Origin: a virus
Length of the DNA stretch: 26,814 nucleotides
IMG/VR virus record: IMGVR_UViG_3300005577_000074
Span: 1-26,814 of that record
Reading direction: 5' to 3' (one strand)
Part shown: piece after piece, positions 8,065 through 14,805 of the stretch
Layout of the letters: each line of letters begins with the position of its first letter
Position numbering within the stretch: the first letter of the stretch is position 1
Position numbers and translations under genes: made by a program
Notes under the pieces: generated by a model
The model's input: only the letters and a program-made list of their open reading frames with translations
Told to the model about the DNA's origin: nothing
The model's database searches: none

Positions 8065-8886
8065 CTACGCCGGCAGCTCGATCACGCGGCCGATCGGGTT
8101 CGTCGGATGGTTCGTGTAGTCCGTCTTCACCTGCGCGATCATGTTGAGCGGCGTGTTTTCATTCCCCGAAGTGATCAGCGGAAGCGCGCCGTTCGGACGA
8201 ATCGCGGTGAGCCACCAGTCCCACATGAGCCGCGGTCCGTTGGCCGGATCGCCGATGAACCGGATCGCGCATTCGACCGTCGAGATGGTGCCGATGTCGA
8301 ACTGCTTTCCGAGGCCGCCCGCGTACGCGGTCGGCGTGTAGCTCACCTTGAGCGTGTCGCCCGTCGCGATGCTGACCGCGCCCGGCAAGAGCCGAATCAC
8401 GCCGACATTCGTGTCGTCGATCGTGTAGTCGACGCCCGCCGTGAGCGACACGGTGCCGGTCGGACCGCCCTTGGCGGTGACGGCCGAGATCGGCCCGCGC
8501 TTGGCCAAGAGGTACGAGTCGCCGAGCACCGCGGCCGTCGTCACGACTTCGTCCACCACCGGCGTCGCGGCCTGCGTGCCTTCGTCGCTGATCGTCGCCT
8601 GGAGCCAGAGCCCCACGAGGAACGACGACCACTCGTCGAAGGCGAACTCGATCTGCGTGTTGCGGCGCAGCAAGAGATCCGCAGCCAGCGCGCGGTAGCG
8701 CGTCCGCGATTCGAACTTCTGGAATCGCTCGTCCGAGTTCGTCGGCTGGACGATCGTAGCGTTCCCCGCATCGCGGTAGCCGGTGAGGAGCCCCGTGACG
8801 GGGTCCTTCTGGTTGATCTCGACGATGCCCGCGCCAATCATGTAGAGGCGCGAGTCGTTGATGAGACTCATATCGACGGGCGGCAT
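8065..8886 (-). CDS. Major tail (tube) protein
   Basis: The 273-residue product is beta-rich, with an N-terminal part (SLINDSRLYMIGAGIVEINQ) and regular alternation of hydrophobic residues. Around residues 110-180 repeated short strands with Gly/Thr turns (TGTVSLTAGVDYTIDDTN, LPGAVSIATGDTLKVSYT) look like an added Ig-like or bacterial beta module. Location after the tail terminator candidate and before the frameshifted chaperones is the conserved place for the tube protein. GAGGA lies eight bases before ATG 8886. A strong stem-loop (7952-7996) follows the gene, as expected where a high-copy product is set apart from lower-copy genes downstream. The assignment rests on order and composition more than on a precise motif. 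Confidence 0.82.
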   Translation of the reverse strand: MPPVDMSLINDSRLYMIGAGIVEINQKDPVTGLLTGYRDAGNATIVQPTNSDERFQKFESRTRYRALAADLLLRRNTQIEFAFDEWSSFLVGLWLQATISDEGTQAATPVVDEVVTTAAVLGDSYLLAKRGPISAVTAKGGPTGTVSLTAGVDYTIDDTNVGVIRLLPGAVSIATGDTLKVSYTPTAYAGGLGKQFDIGTISTVECAIRFIGDPANGPRLMWDWWLTAIRPNGALPLITSGNENTPLNMIAQVKTDYTNHPTNPIGRVIELPA

Positions 8887-8934
8887 ATTCAGAATCCTCG
8901 CAAAGAGTGATTAGGCCAGAGGTGCGGCCCGTGA

Positions 8935-9465
8935 TTACGCGACACCGTCGACGACGGTCAGATGCACTTCGAGCCAGCCCCACAGTTTCGTTTGCTCCGC
9001 GACGACCGTCACGAATCGTTCAAGCGCTTTGGTCACCTTCATCACGCGAATGCCATTCAGCTCGCGATAGCCCGCGGACGCCGTCTGCGTGTTGTAGCGT
9101 CGGAGCGACCGCTTGGCGGCGCGAATGAGGATCGCGCACGCCGCCTGCGACGTGAGCTCGTCGGCCCCGTCGTTCGTCACGTACCCAATCGCAATCGTGA
9201 TCGGGTGCGGCGTCTGCGGCTTGTCATCGAACCCATCGGCGACTTCGCGCGTCTCGCCGAACACGATGATCGACGGGAACTCGGGTGGCGTGAGGTTCTT
9301 CGCGACCCCAGCGTCGTCGCGGTCGTTGTAGATGTTGACGGTCCCCGGCGCGTCCTCGGAGCCCCCGCCGATCTTGTCCCGCGGCAGATCCGCCGCCATC
9401 GCGTTGATGCCGTACGTGGCGTCCGCGAGGAAGGCCGCGATGAGCTGCACCGATTCGCGAATCAT
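8935..9465 (-). CDS. Tail terminator / tail completion candidate
   Basis: I place the start at ATG 9465 (176 residues, MIRESVQLIAAFLADATYG). The frame is open to 10044, but the upstream part is Arg-rich shadow sequence, and ATG 9465 overlaps the previous stop as ATGA. The protein has an N-terminal helix, a central strand (FPSIIVFGETREVADG), and a later alpha-beta part (AACAILIRAAKRSLRRYN, ERFVTVVAEQTKLWGWLEVHL). This size and secondary structure, together with its place between a Phage_tail_S-like gene and the tube gene, fit the tail terminator (gpU/gp17-like) group that caps the tail and joins it to the head. I see no decisive motif. Confidence 0.6.
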   Translation of the reverse strand: MIRESVQLIAAFLADATYGINAMAADLPRDKIGGGSEDAPGTVNIYNDRDDAGVAKNLTPPEFPSIIVFGETREVADGFDDKPQTPHPITIAIGYVTNDGADELTSQAACAILIRAAKRSLRRYNTQTASAGYRELNGIRVMKVTKALERFVTVVAEQTKLWGWLEVHLTVVDGVA

Positions 9466-10040
9466 TGCACAGCCCCTGCGGCCCCAGTCGTACCGAAGGC
9501 GACGAACTGCCCGCCGGCGCCACGAAGACGACCCGTGGCGATGAAGTCGTGCACGACCTGACGGCACGCGTCGCGGAACGATCGCGGCAGCGGACTGGGG
9601 ACGGGTTGCCGAGCCGGCATGCGCCCGTCGATGCCGCGAAAGTGAACGCGGAACTTCATGGCCTCGATCGGATCGGAGATGCCGGCTGAGCCCAAGTCGA
9701 GCCGATAGCCGCCGCGCGACGGCTGAATGCGTTGCCCGTTCGCCAGCGATTCGAAAATCGCGCGGAAGAGATGTCCGGTGTCGTCGAGGATTCCGTTCTC
9801 GAGCGTGCCACGTCGGAGCCGTTGCGCGATCGTCGACGGGGCAAGCGCGGCCCACGGATGGCCGAACGCCGCGCCTTGGGACTCCTTGTGGCGTTCGATC
9901 ATCGCGATCGCGAGCGGTGCGATGCCCTGCTCGACGACCGCCCGAAGATTGCGCAGCCTCGAGGGCAGGGCCGCCAGCTGCTGCTCGCCCCGCGTGAGCC
10001 GTGGCGTGTAGGTGACGGAGACGTCGAGATAGCCGGCCAC
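9462..10040 (-). CDS. Phage virion morphogenesis protein, Phage_tail_S-like
   Basis: The 192-residue product shows the Phage_tail_S pattern: GHPWAALAPSTIAQRL, then ILDDTGHLFRAI, which matches the G..W.PL.PST and ILxxTGxLxxS segments of that family, and a late PARQPVPSP segment that fits the PARPF motif. These proteins act in head-tail joining or tail completion, as in Mu gpG-like and HK97 gp10-like groups. The start is GTG 10040, with GGGAG eight bases upstream, three bases after the previous gene. It overlaps the next gene by four bases (ATGA). Confidence 0.75.
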   Translation of the reverse strand: MAGYLDVSVTYTPRLTRGEQQLAALPSRLRNLRAVVEQGIAPLAIAMIERHKESQGAAFGHPWAALAPSTIAQRLRRGTLENGILDDTGHLFRAIFESLANGQRIQPSRGGYRLDLGSAGISDPIEAMKFRVHFRGIDGRMPARQPVPSPLPRSFRDACRQVVHDFIATGRLRGAGGQFVAFGTTGAAGAVQ

Positions 10041-10043
10041 GCA

Positions 10044-10634
10044 TCAGACTCCCACCGTCGCCGGTTCGAACCGAACCGGCTTGGCACCCGTGACCAACGC
10101 GACGATCGCCGCGGCGTCGGGATCAACCCAGCGATTGCGATAGGTCGTCGTCGTGCCACGATTCCCATCAGCCGCGCTCTGGACCACGCTCGGCGTCACC
10201 CCATGCTCGAGCATGAAGTTGATTTGCCGAACGATCGCGAAACCGAGCATGTCAGCGTCATCGCCCGTGTAGACCGGGGCGACCAGGCCGAGCATCATTT
10301 CCGCCGCCAGATGGAGCGCCGTGCGATCGGCGTCCGTCTTGAGCTTGGCCCACTTCTCCGAGAGGAGCGGCGACGCCGAGGATCCAGCAATCGTCGCGAC
10401 GTCGCCCGCCACGAGCGCGGTCGGGAGCAGGTCCGTGGCCAGCGCGTCGTCACCGATCGCGGCGGCGAGCACCAGTTTGGCGAACTTGGCCGAGCCGAAA
10501 TCGACGATGGTCCCATTCGGGAGCGCGATCGTGAGCGAGTCGACCGGCACGGTCGCATCGCCCTGCGCAGCGCCCGGCGCGACGACGGTGATCGTCGCCG
10601 GCACATTCGCGATGGCGTAGAGTGGCGTGAGCAT
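10044..10634 (-). CDS. Head-tail connector candidate with N-terminal beta domain
   Basis: The 196-residue product seems to have two parts. Residues 1-60 are small and beta-like (ITVVAPGAAQGDATVPVDSL, then TIVDFG). Residues 80-196 are helical (KTDADRTALHLAAEMMLGLV, then FAIVRQINFMLEHGVTPSVV) and end in a strand. The helical part, with its regular hydrophobic spacing and the IVRQINFMLEHG segment, resembles head-tail adaptor proteins (gp6-like) that bind below the portal. ATG 10634 has GAGG about 11 bases upstream. A connector role is inferred from order and length; the N-terminal part could be a decoration-like or attachment module. Confidence 0.5.
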   Translation of the reverse strand: MLTPLYAIANVPATITVVAPGAAQGDATVPVDSLTIALPNGTIVDFGSAKFAKLVLAAAIGDDALATDLLPTALVAGDVATIAGSSASPLLSEKWAKLKTDADRTALHLAAEMMLGLVAPVYTGDDADMLGFAIVRQINFMLEHGVTPSVVQSAADGNRGTTTTYRNRWVDPDAAAIVALVTGAKPVRFEPATVGV

Positions 10635-10654
10635 CGGTCAGCGCGCCTCGGTGC

Positions 10655-11065
10655 TCACCACGTGAACACGGTGGGCACGCCGACCGATTGCGCGTGCGCC
10701 GGCTGCTCAGCGACGGGCAGCAGGCCGTCGAGCTGTTGATCGTATCCATCCGCCAACTGCTGCATCGCGCCGATCTGCGCGGCGGAATAGCCGTGTGAAC
10801 CTTTCTCGGTGACGCTGACCGTCAGCGGTTCGGTGTTCATCCGCTGCACCACCGCGCGGTACGCACGCCAGTACACATAGGCGCGCGTTGCGGCGTCCGT
10901 CTTCGTCGCATCGGCCGCGATGATGGCCTGGACCCGCGCGTCGTCGGGCGCCGCCTCGAGGTACGCCGACACGCGCACGCTCAGCGCATTCCGGTCTTCG
11001 TTCGGAAAGAGCGATGTCGTGAGGTCGCCAAGCGGCGAAATGAACCCGGTGGGCGCGAGTGCCAT
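10655..11065 (-). CDS. Head-tail adaptor / head completion candidate
   Basis: This 136-residue protein begins MALAPTGFISPLGDLTTSLFPNED, where a short N-terminal stretch is followed by helices (LSVRVSAYLEAAPDDARVQA, AATRAYVYWRAYRAVVQRM). The length, helix content and place right after the capsid group match small head completion proteins that stack under the portal ring. No family motif is clear enough for a name. It follows the 59-residue basic gene by three bases and precedes another connector candidate by 20 bases. Confidence 0.5.
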   Translation of the reverse strand: MALAPTGFISPLGDLTTSLFPNEDRNALSVRVSAYLEAAPDDARVQAIIAADATKTDAATRAYVYWRAYRAVVQRMNTEPLTVSVTEKGSHGYSAAQIGAMQQLADGYDQQLDGLLPVAEQPAHAQSVGVPTVFTW

Positions 11066-11068
11066 AGC

Positions 11069-11248
11069 CTACTTCCGTCCTTTCGCCGACAGCTTAGCAA
11101 ACCGCGTAGCGCCCAGCTTCTTTCTTCCGATATACGCCGCAAGGGCCCCGGGATCGCTCACTTTCTTCTTGCCACGGCGCGCCGCGAGGACGCGCCGGAG
11201 TTTCGCGAATCGGGCGCCGCTGCCGAGTTTGCCGAGTTTGGGTTGCAT
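11069..11248 (-). CDS. 59-residue very basic small protein with repeated RFAKL motif
   Basis: ATG 11248 is chosen because AGGAGA stands eight bases before it; the frame continues upstream only as Arg-rich shadow. The product is rich in Lys and Arg and carries a near repeat at its two ends: KLGSGARFAKL and KKLGATRFAKL. The middle part, DPGALAAYIGRKKLG, resembles a motif I have met in small proteins of many phage head clusters (P.ALAA.IGR.K.G...F..MA..GR), whose role I do not know. Its charge would allow binding to DNA or to acidic scaffold or capsid surfaces. It lies two genes after the capsid gene group. Confidence 0.7.
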   Translation of the reverse strand: MQPKLGKLGSGARFAKLRRVLAARRGKKKVSDPGALAAYIGRKKLGATRFAKLSAKGRK

Positions 11249-11265
11249 GAGGATTCTCCTACGGT

Positions 11266-11448
11266 CTACGGCTGTTCGTCGGGCGATAGCACGCGCGTCG
11301 CGGCGACGTCGTCGTGCGTTTTCTCTTGCTGCAGGGCGCGCGCGAAATCGCGCGGATCGCACGTGCCGGTGAAATTCTTTGGCCGATCAAACTCCAACGC
11401 GCCGCTCGGCAGCGGCGGCGCGTTGAATGGTCCGAGTGGTCGACCCAC
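11266..11448 (-). CDS. 60-residue hypothetical protein
   Basis: The start is GTG 11448, with a perfect AGGAGG six bases upstream, which is the main support. The product begins MGRPLGPFNAPPLPSGALEF and ends with polar sequence; it is Pro-rich at the N-terminus with no membrane segment or metal site. It sits between two other small genes in the capsid-connector interval. Function unknown. Confidence 0.6.
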   Translation of the reverse strand: MGRPLGPFNAPPLPSGALEFDRPKNFTGTCDPRDFARALQQEKTHDDVAATRVLSPDEQP

Positions 11449-11487
11449 GAGCGACCTCCTACTGCGTTAGCTGCGGATTACTGCTGC

Positions 11488-11754
11488 CTACTGCGGCGGG
11501 AGCGGCGACGGAATCTCGACGGGCGTCGGCGGCGCCTGACCCGGGAGCACTTTGCCGTTCTCGTCGATCAACTGCCCGTGCGCGTTCTTGAGCGAGCCGT
11601 CGGCGTTCCGATACTTCCCGCCGGGAATCGTTTCGTCGGGCTTCGCGACCTTCTCGACCTTCTCGACTTCGGTGAACGCGATCGAGTCCGGCGCGTCGCC
11701 TTGACCCGCTTGACTGGCTTGATCCGTCTGATCGGTTGCGTCTTTCTTCGCCAT
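11488..11754 (-). CDS. 88-residue low-complexity hypothetical protein
   Basis: I take ATG 11754 (MAKKDATDQTDQASQAGQ), with GGAG seven bases upstream, over the in-frame ATG 11781. The product is polar and likely disordered: Gln/Asp/Ala-rich start, a VEKVEKV repeat, then GGKYRNADGSLKNAHGQLID, which looks like a short beta-turn module, and a Pro-rich end. It is the first gene after the capsid gene and its strong stem-loop. Such small proteins in this place may be minor capsid or head-assembly factors, but nothing here proves it. Confidence 0.6.
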   Translation of the reverse strand: MAKKDATDQTDQASQAGQGDAPDSIAFTEVEKVEKVAKPDETIPGGKYRNADGSLKNAHGQLIDENGKVLPGQAPPTPVEIPSPLPPQ

Positions 11755-11803
11755 CGGTCCACTCCGTGAAAGTGCGTCCACGTGCGAGCATGATCACCAT
11801 CAC

Positions 11804-11837
11804 CACGCAGCGATGCGCGAATACGCATCGCTGCGTG
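11804..11837 (-). terminator. Perfect 14-bp stem-loop after the major capsid gene
   Basis: CACGCAGCGATGCG (11804-11817) is an exact inverted copy of 11824-11837, with a six-base CGAATA loop. It begins 11 bases after the capsid stop codon. No T-run follows on the transcribed strand (GTGATGGTGATC), so it is more likely an attenuator, a transcript-end protector or a processing site than a simple terminator. Confidence 0.7.
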
Positions 11838-11847
11838 CGTCATCGAA

Positions 11848-12912
11848 TTACAGGACGGCCGGATCCGTGTAGGAGCCGTGGCCGAAGTCCAGCACCGCGC
11901 CGTTGGTGCGCGTCCAGACGCCGAACCCGTATTCCGAGTTCATGTACTTGGCCTGGAGCGGGAACAACACGATCTCGGCGGCCGGCTGGAGCACGATCTG
12001 CGTGCCTTCGCGAACGCGCGCGACGAGCGGCTTCCCGGCATCGGCGCTCACGTCCATGCAGACCGCGTAGCCCGACACGGCCCACGGCTTGACCCAGACT
12101 TCGGCCGCGCCGTAGAGCCCGATCGGCCGGTTGTTCGTCTTGAACGGATTCAAGCGCGACGTCGGCTGGTTCGCGGCCGTGTTCAACGTCAGGCGCGAAT
12201 CGATGTACGGCTTGAAATTCGTGAGCGCGCGCCACGTCGCTTCGTCGGCGGCGTTGATGAAGATCTGCGGCTCGCCGTTCTGGTGATGCTCGGTCACGGT
12301 CGAGACGAGCGAGTCGGCGAGCGTGCCGGTGAGCGAGGCGCCGGCCAGATAGTGCGTGTGCGTCGAGCCGTCGAACGTCTCGCCATTGGGCCCGGTCGGA
12401 ATCTCCGCGCCATCGGCGTTCACGAATCGCTTGACGCCGATCGAGAAGTTCCGCACGAGGAAGTCGCGGAACGTGTAGTTCGACGAGCCGTAGATCGCGG
12501 CCTGGAGCTCCGAGCGAATCTGGAGCGCGTGGCCGTTCTGGACGGCGATCTGCGTCTGCGCCATGTCGCGCGGCGTGGCGCGTTTGAGATAGTCCGCCGT
12601 CCAGCCGATCGCCGCCTGGAAGCGGCGCAGCGGGAACCCGACCGCCGAGCCCGCGGTGGCCTTCTGCGTCGATGAGCGTCCGTACTCGTCGACCTGGCTA
12701 AAGCGGAGCGTCGAGCCCGAGCCATAGAGCCGCTGGATGTCGGTCGAGACGTCAGCGAACGTACTAACCATGTCCGTCATCAGGGCGTTGTGAATCGCCA
12801 TGTCGCGATTCAAGACCTGCTCGATGATATCGAGGCCGAACCGTTCGGCCGAGAGGAACCGGACCTCGAGCAGGTCTTTGATTCCGAGATTGCCTACGTT
12901 TGCGCCAGGCAT
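11848..12912 (-). CDS. Major capsid protein (HK97-like fold)
   Basis: The 354-residue product matches major capsid proteins of the HK97-fold type in size and layout. It has a short N-arm (NLGIKDLLEVRFLSAERFG), a helix-rich part with IQRLYGSGSTLRFSQVDEYG, a long middle domain with GWTADYLKRATPRDMA (helical, like the spine helix region), and a C-terminal domain with PQIFINAADEATWRAL and LVARVREGTQIVLQPAAEIV. The N-terminal region is short, so scaffolding is by a separate protein, which fits the scaffold-like gene upstream. AGGAG lies seven bases before ATG 12912. Stem-loops flank the gene on both sides. The gene order scaffold, decoration, capsid supports it. Confidence 0.88.
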   Translation of the reverse strand: MPGANVGNLGIKDLLEVRFLSAERFGLDIIEQVLNRDMAIHNALMTDMVSTFADVSTDIQRLYGSGSTLRFSQVDEYGRSSTQKATAGSAVGFPLRRFQAAIGWTADYLKRATPRDMAQTQIAVQNGHALQIRSELQAAIYGSSNYTFRDFLVRNFSIGVKRFVNADGAEIPTGPNGETFDGSTHTHYLAGASLTGTLADSLVSTVTEHHQNGEPQIFINAADEATWRALTNFKPYIDSRLTLNTAANQPTSRLNPFKTNNRPIGLYGAAEVWVKPWAVSGYAVCMDVSADAGKPLVARVREGTQIVLQPAAEIVLFPLQAKYMNSEYGFGVWTRTNGAVLDFGHGSYTDPAVL

Positions 12913-12964
12913 CGTCTAGCTCCTACCCGAAGGGGTGAATGCGACGGTGGTGTCTTCGGGAGCG

Positions 12965-13001
12965 CCCACGGCGGCTCCGCTGTTGGTGTTCGTGCCGTGG
13001 G
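12965..13001 (-). terminator. Stem-loop between decoration and capsid genes
   Basis: CCCACGGC (12965-12972) pairs with GCCGTGGG (12994-13001), loop of 21 bases; GCGC on each outer side can extend the stem past a bulge. It lies between the decoration stop and the capsid ribosome site. No T-run follows, so I read it as an intergenic regulatory or processing hairpin. Confidence 0.5.
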
Positions 13002-13007
13002 ATGCGC

Positions 13008-13415
13008 TTAGATGCGGCGCGTCAACTGGATGTTCGAGCTGTCGATCGCTTGGGCGAATCCGACCGCGTCACCGGTGGTCGCGATCGAGGAGAGCGCGCC
13101 CGCGGTTTCGCCGACGTAGAGAATCGCGCCGGGCGTCAGGCCGGCGTCGGAATACTTCGCGATCTGGCCGGGGCCGACCAGGATCGTGCACGGCTCGCCC
13201 GTGTTCGCTTGGCGCGGCGCGATGCCGACCGCTTTCGCGGCGGCGTTCGCGGCGGCGGCGGTGGCGCGCCACACCTTGCCGTCGCTTTTGATGTAGACCA
13301 GATCGCACTCGGCGATGTTCTCGCCGGCGAGGAGGCCTGTGATCGACTGGTTGACGAGCGCCGTGGTCGCGTCGATGGACGCCTTCGCGCTCTTGGTGAC
13401 GACTGTTTCGGCCAT
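13008..13415 (-). CDS. Head decoration protein
   Basis: The 135-residue product is of the small beta-rich type that trims the capsid surface (lambda gpD-like in role, DUF2190-like in look). Recognisable parts are SITGLLAGENIAECDLVYIK, then AVGIAPRQANTGEPCTILV, and LTPGAILYVGETAGALSS followed by GDAVGFAQAIDSSNIQL. This pattern of an early 'GE' turn, a Pro-Gly before a YVG strand, and a late VG.A...I.L segment is common in such proteins. GAGGAG lies eight bases before ATG 13415. It sits between scaffold and capsid genes, the usual place for a decoration protein. Confidence 0.8.
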   Translation of the reverse strand: MAETVVTKSAKASIDATTALVNQSITGLLAGENIAECDLVYIKSDGKVWRATAAAANAAAKAVGIAPRQANTGEPCTILVGPGQIAKYSDAGLTPGAILYVGETAGALSSIATTGDAVGFAQAIDSSNIQLTRRI

Positions 13416-13431
13416 GTGTGCGGCTCCTCGT

Positions 13432-13461
13432 GGGCGGTGCGTTGGGGAATGAGCACCGCCC
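13432..13461 (-). terminator. Stem-loop ahead of the decoration gene
   Basis: GGGCGGTGC (13432-13440) is an exact inverted copy of GCACCGCCC (13453-13461), with a 12-base loop. It starts just upstream of the decoration ribosome site (GAGGAG), so it may be a 5' stabilising element for that transcript segment or separate it from the scaffold message. Confidence 0.5.
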
Positions 13462-13526
13462 GGGTGCCGTCACTATGCTGCGATGTGTGTCGTCTTCGGT
13501 GTTACGGTCCTACGTGTTGATGCTAG

Positions 13527-13552
13527 ATCGCTCTAGCACGTTTTAGAGCGAT
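13527..13552 (-). terminator. Stem-loop across the scaffold stop codon
   Basis: ATCGCTCTA (13527-13535) pairs exactly with TAGAGCGAT (13544-13552); the loop holds part of the TAA stop. A second, competing hairpin (GCTAGA/TCTAGC, 13522-13537) overlaps it. No clean T-run follows. It marks the boundary between scaffold and decoration genes. Confidence 0.45.
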
Positions 13553-14505
13553 GCGTACGCGGGGTTGTTGCGCTTTTCCTCGTACGCCTCTTTCTGCCGC
13601 TTGGCCTCAGCCGAGCGACCGCTCGATGGACGGGCGTTGCGCGTGACGGGCATCGTCACACCGCCATTCCCGGTCTGTTGCGTTGCGTTGTTTCCGTTGC
13701 CGATCGCGGCAAGTGCAGTGCGTCGCGCGCCAGCATCACCAGCGCCGAACCGCGTGGCGCGTTGCGCAAAGCCCGCGGTGCCGGTCGCGGTGACTTCGGT
13801 CTCGTCGGCCGCATCGTCGCTTTCACCGTCGGCGGCTTCCGCCTCGAAGGCGGCGATGAACTCGGGGCCGAGCTCGCGATCGAGATAGTCGGACAACGAT
13901 TCGAGTTGCGCCTTGTCGTCGCCCTTGGGGCGCACCATCGGCACGTGCACCGTCTCGAGCTTGCCCGATTCGTCGTTCCGGATGCGCTCCTCTTTGAATT
14001 CCAAGTGCAGGCCTTCGCGCTGCATGGTGCGCATGAAGAGCGCGAGATTCTGGAATCCGAGGGCGTCGGCGGCATCGACGTATAGCTCTTCGTCGGATCG
14101 CTCGGCGTCCTTCTTCTTCAACTCGCCGTGTTCGGTGACGAGCGTCTTGAGTTCGGCCGGCTTCAGGTTGAGCGCCTTGAAGGCGTCGTAGTCGGCGGCT
14201 TCGTCTTTCGAGAGCACGCGCCCACCATCGTCCGGCGTCAGTTCTTCGAGTTCTGCGATGCGCGTTTTGTCATCGGCGCGGCGGCGGCGGAGTCGGAAGT
14301 TCTCACGTTCGAGTTTCCGAATCTCTTCGTGCGCGGACGCGCGGAAGTTGGGCGAATTGAAGATGCGATCCAGGACCCCGCGGGTCACGTCGCGCGGACT
14401 GCCCGACGGCAGCTCGTCGTCGAGATCGTCCAGATCGTCCAGATCGTCGTCGACGTCGTCTGATCGAGCCGCGCCTTTGCCGTTCTTGCCTTTGTCTTTG
14501 GCCAT
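13543..14505 (-). CDS. Capsid scaffold-like protein
   Basis: The 320-residue product (from ATG 14505, MAKDKGKNGKGAARSDD) has the features of a scaffold: an acidic disordered start (DDDLDDLDDLDDE), a coiled-coil stretch (EEIRKLERENFRLRRRRADD, then ELEEL), a soluble middle, and a disordered Gly/Ala/Asn-rich end with a basic tail (SAEAKRQKEAYEEKRNN). The basic C-terminus would bind the inner capsid wall. It precedes the decoration and capsid genes, the usual order. The frame remains open upstream to GTG 14682, but that part is Arg-rich and lacks a ribosome site. No clear ribosome site precedes 14505 either, which leaves the start uncertain. Confidence 0.72.
   Translation of the reverse strand: MAKDKGKNGKGAARSDDVDDDLDDLDDLDDELPSGSPRDVTRGVLDRIFNSPNFRASAHEEIRKLERENFRLRRRRADDKTRIAELEELTPDDGGRVLSKDEAADYDAFKALNLKPAELKTLVTEHGELKKKDAERSDEELYVDAADALGFQNLALFMRTMQREGLHLEFKEERIRNDESGKLETVHVPMVRPKGDDKAQLESLSDYLDRELGPEFIAAFEAEAADGESDDAADETEVTATGTAGFAQRATRFGAGDAGARRTALAAIGNGNNATQQTGNGGVTMPVTRNARPSSGRSAEAKRQKEAYEEKRNNPAYASL
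14424..14450 (+). repeat. 9-base tandem repeat encoding the acidic Asp-Asp-Leu run
   Basis: GATCGTCCA occurs twice in tandem (14424-14441) and a third copy differs only in its last two bases (14442-14450). On the coding strand it yields the repeated Asp-Asp-Leu part of the scaffold-like protein. Copy number could vary by slippage. Confidence 0.8.
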
Positions 14506-14707
14506 GCCGTGGCAACGCGAGAGGTGAACAGCATCACTGGCTGATGCTGCCCGAACGCGCGCCGCGCGCTCGATGGTCTTGCGCTGATCTGGAATCGTCT
14601 GAGCGATGCGAGCGGCAACGCGCTCGCGACTCCTGCGGCCTCTCGACATCGATCCGGAGTCGGATCCGACGAGGCGATGCACGGGACCAAAGCCCGTTAC
14701 GCCGAAC

Positions 14708-14737
14708 AGTCTACACTTTGGTCTATCGAATTGTCAA
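14708..14737 (-). promoter_or_regulatory. Sigma70-like promoter ahead of scaffold gene
   Basis: Read on the minus strand there is TTGACA (14737-14732), an 18-base spacer, and TAGACT (14713-14708, four of six matches to TATAAT). It lies in the AT-rich core of the gap, points to the scaffold, decoration and capsid genes, and would start transcription near 14700. Confidence 0.6.
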
Positions 14738-14738
14738 A

Positions 14739-14759
14739 TGTTGTCCACATTCGTCAACA
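14739..14759. promoter_or_regulatory. Inverted repeat TGTTG-N11-CAACA, possible operator
   Basis: TGTTG (14739-14743) and CAACA (14755-14759) form a symmetric pair 11 bases apart, immediately upstream of the -35 box. The placement suits an activator or repressor site. With only five bases per arm, chance is not excluded. Confidence 0.3.
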
Positions 14760-14805
14760 CTCGCTCAACAGCGTTCTCCACACATCTCGAACGATCAACG
14801 CCAGA

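Larger units (their letters stand above)
14506..14805 (-). promoter_or_regulatory. 300-base intergenic region with AT-rich core and 5' leader
   Basis: This is the largest gap in the window. From about 14700 to 14800 the base composition is clearly lower in GC than the surroundings. It holds a promoter (14708-14737) and an inverted repeat (14739-14759). The remaining 195 bases from the likely transcript start to ATG 14505 form a long GC-rich leader in which I see no supported gene on either strand. Confidence 0.55.

Noticed and set aside
8887-8934. GGCC-N8-GGCC hairpin and TAATCAC direct repeat before the tail tube gene
   Set aside because: The stem is only four base pairs and the repeat seven bases; too weak to report as a regulatory element.
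9466-10044. Extended start for the tail terminator candidate, giving 369 residues
   Set aside because: The added part lies wholly under the Phage_tail_S-like gene and is Arg/His-rich; the ATGA overlap at 9465 gives a natural start.
14506-14682. Extended N-terminus of the scaffold-like protein from GTG 14682
   Set aside because: No ribosome site, Arg-rich composition unlike the acidic protein, and a natural MAKDKGKNGKG start at 14505; kept only as a doubt because 14505 also lacks a ribosome site.
14739-14759. TGTTG...CAACA as a phage attachment or cos site
   Set aside because: No integrase or packaging evidence links to it; its place by a promoter makes an operator the simpler reading.
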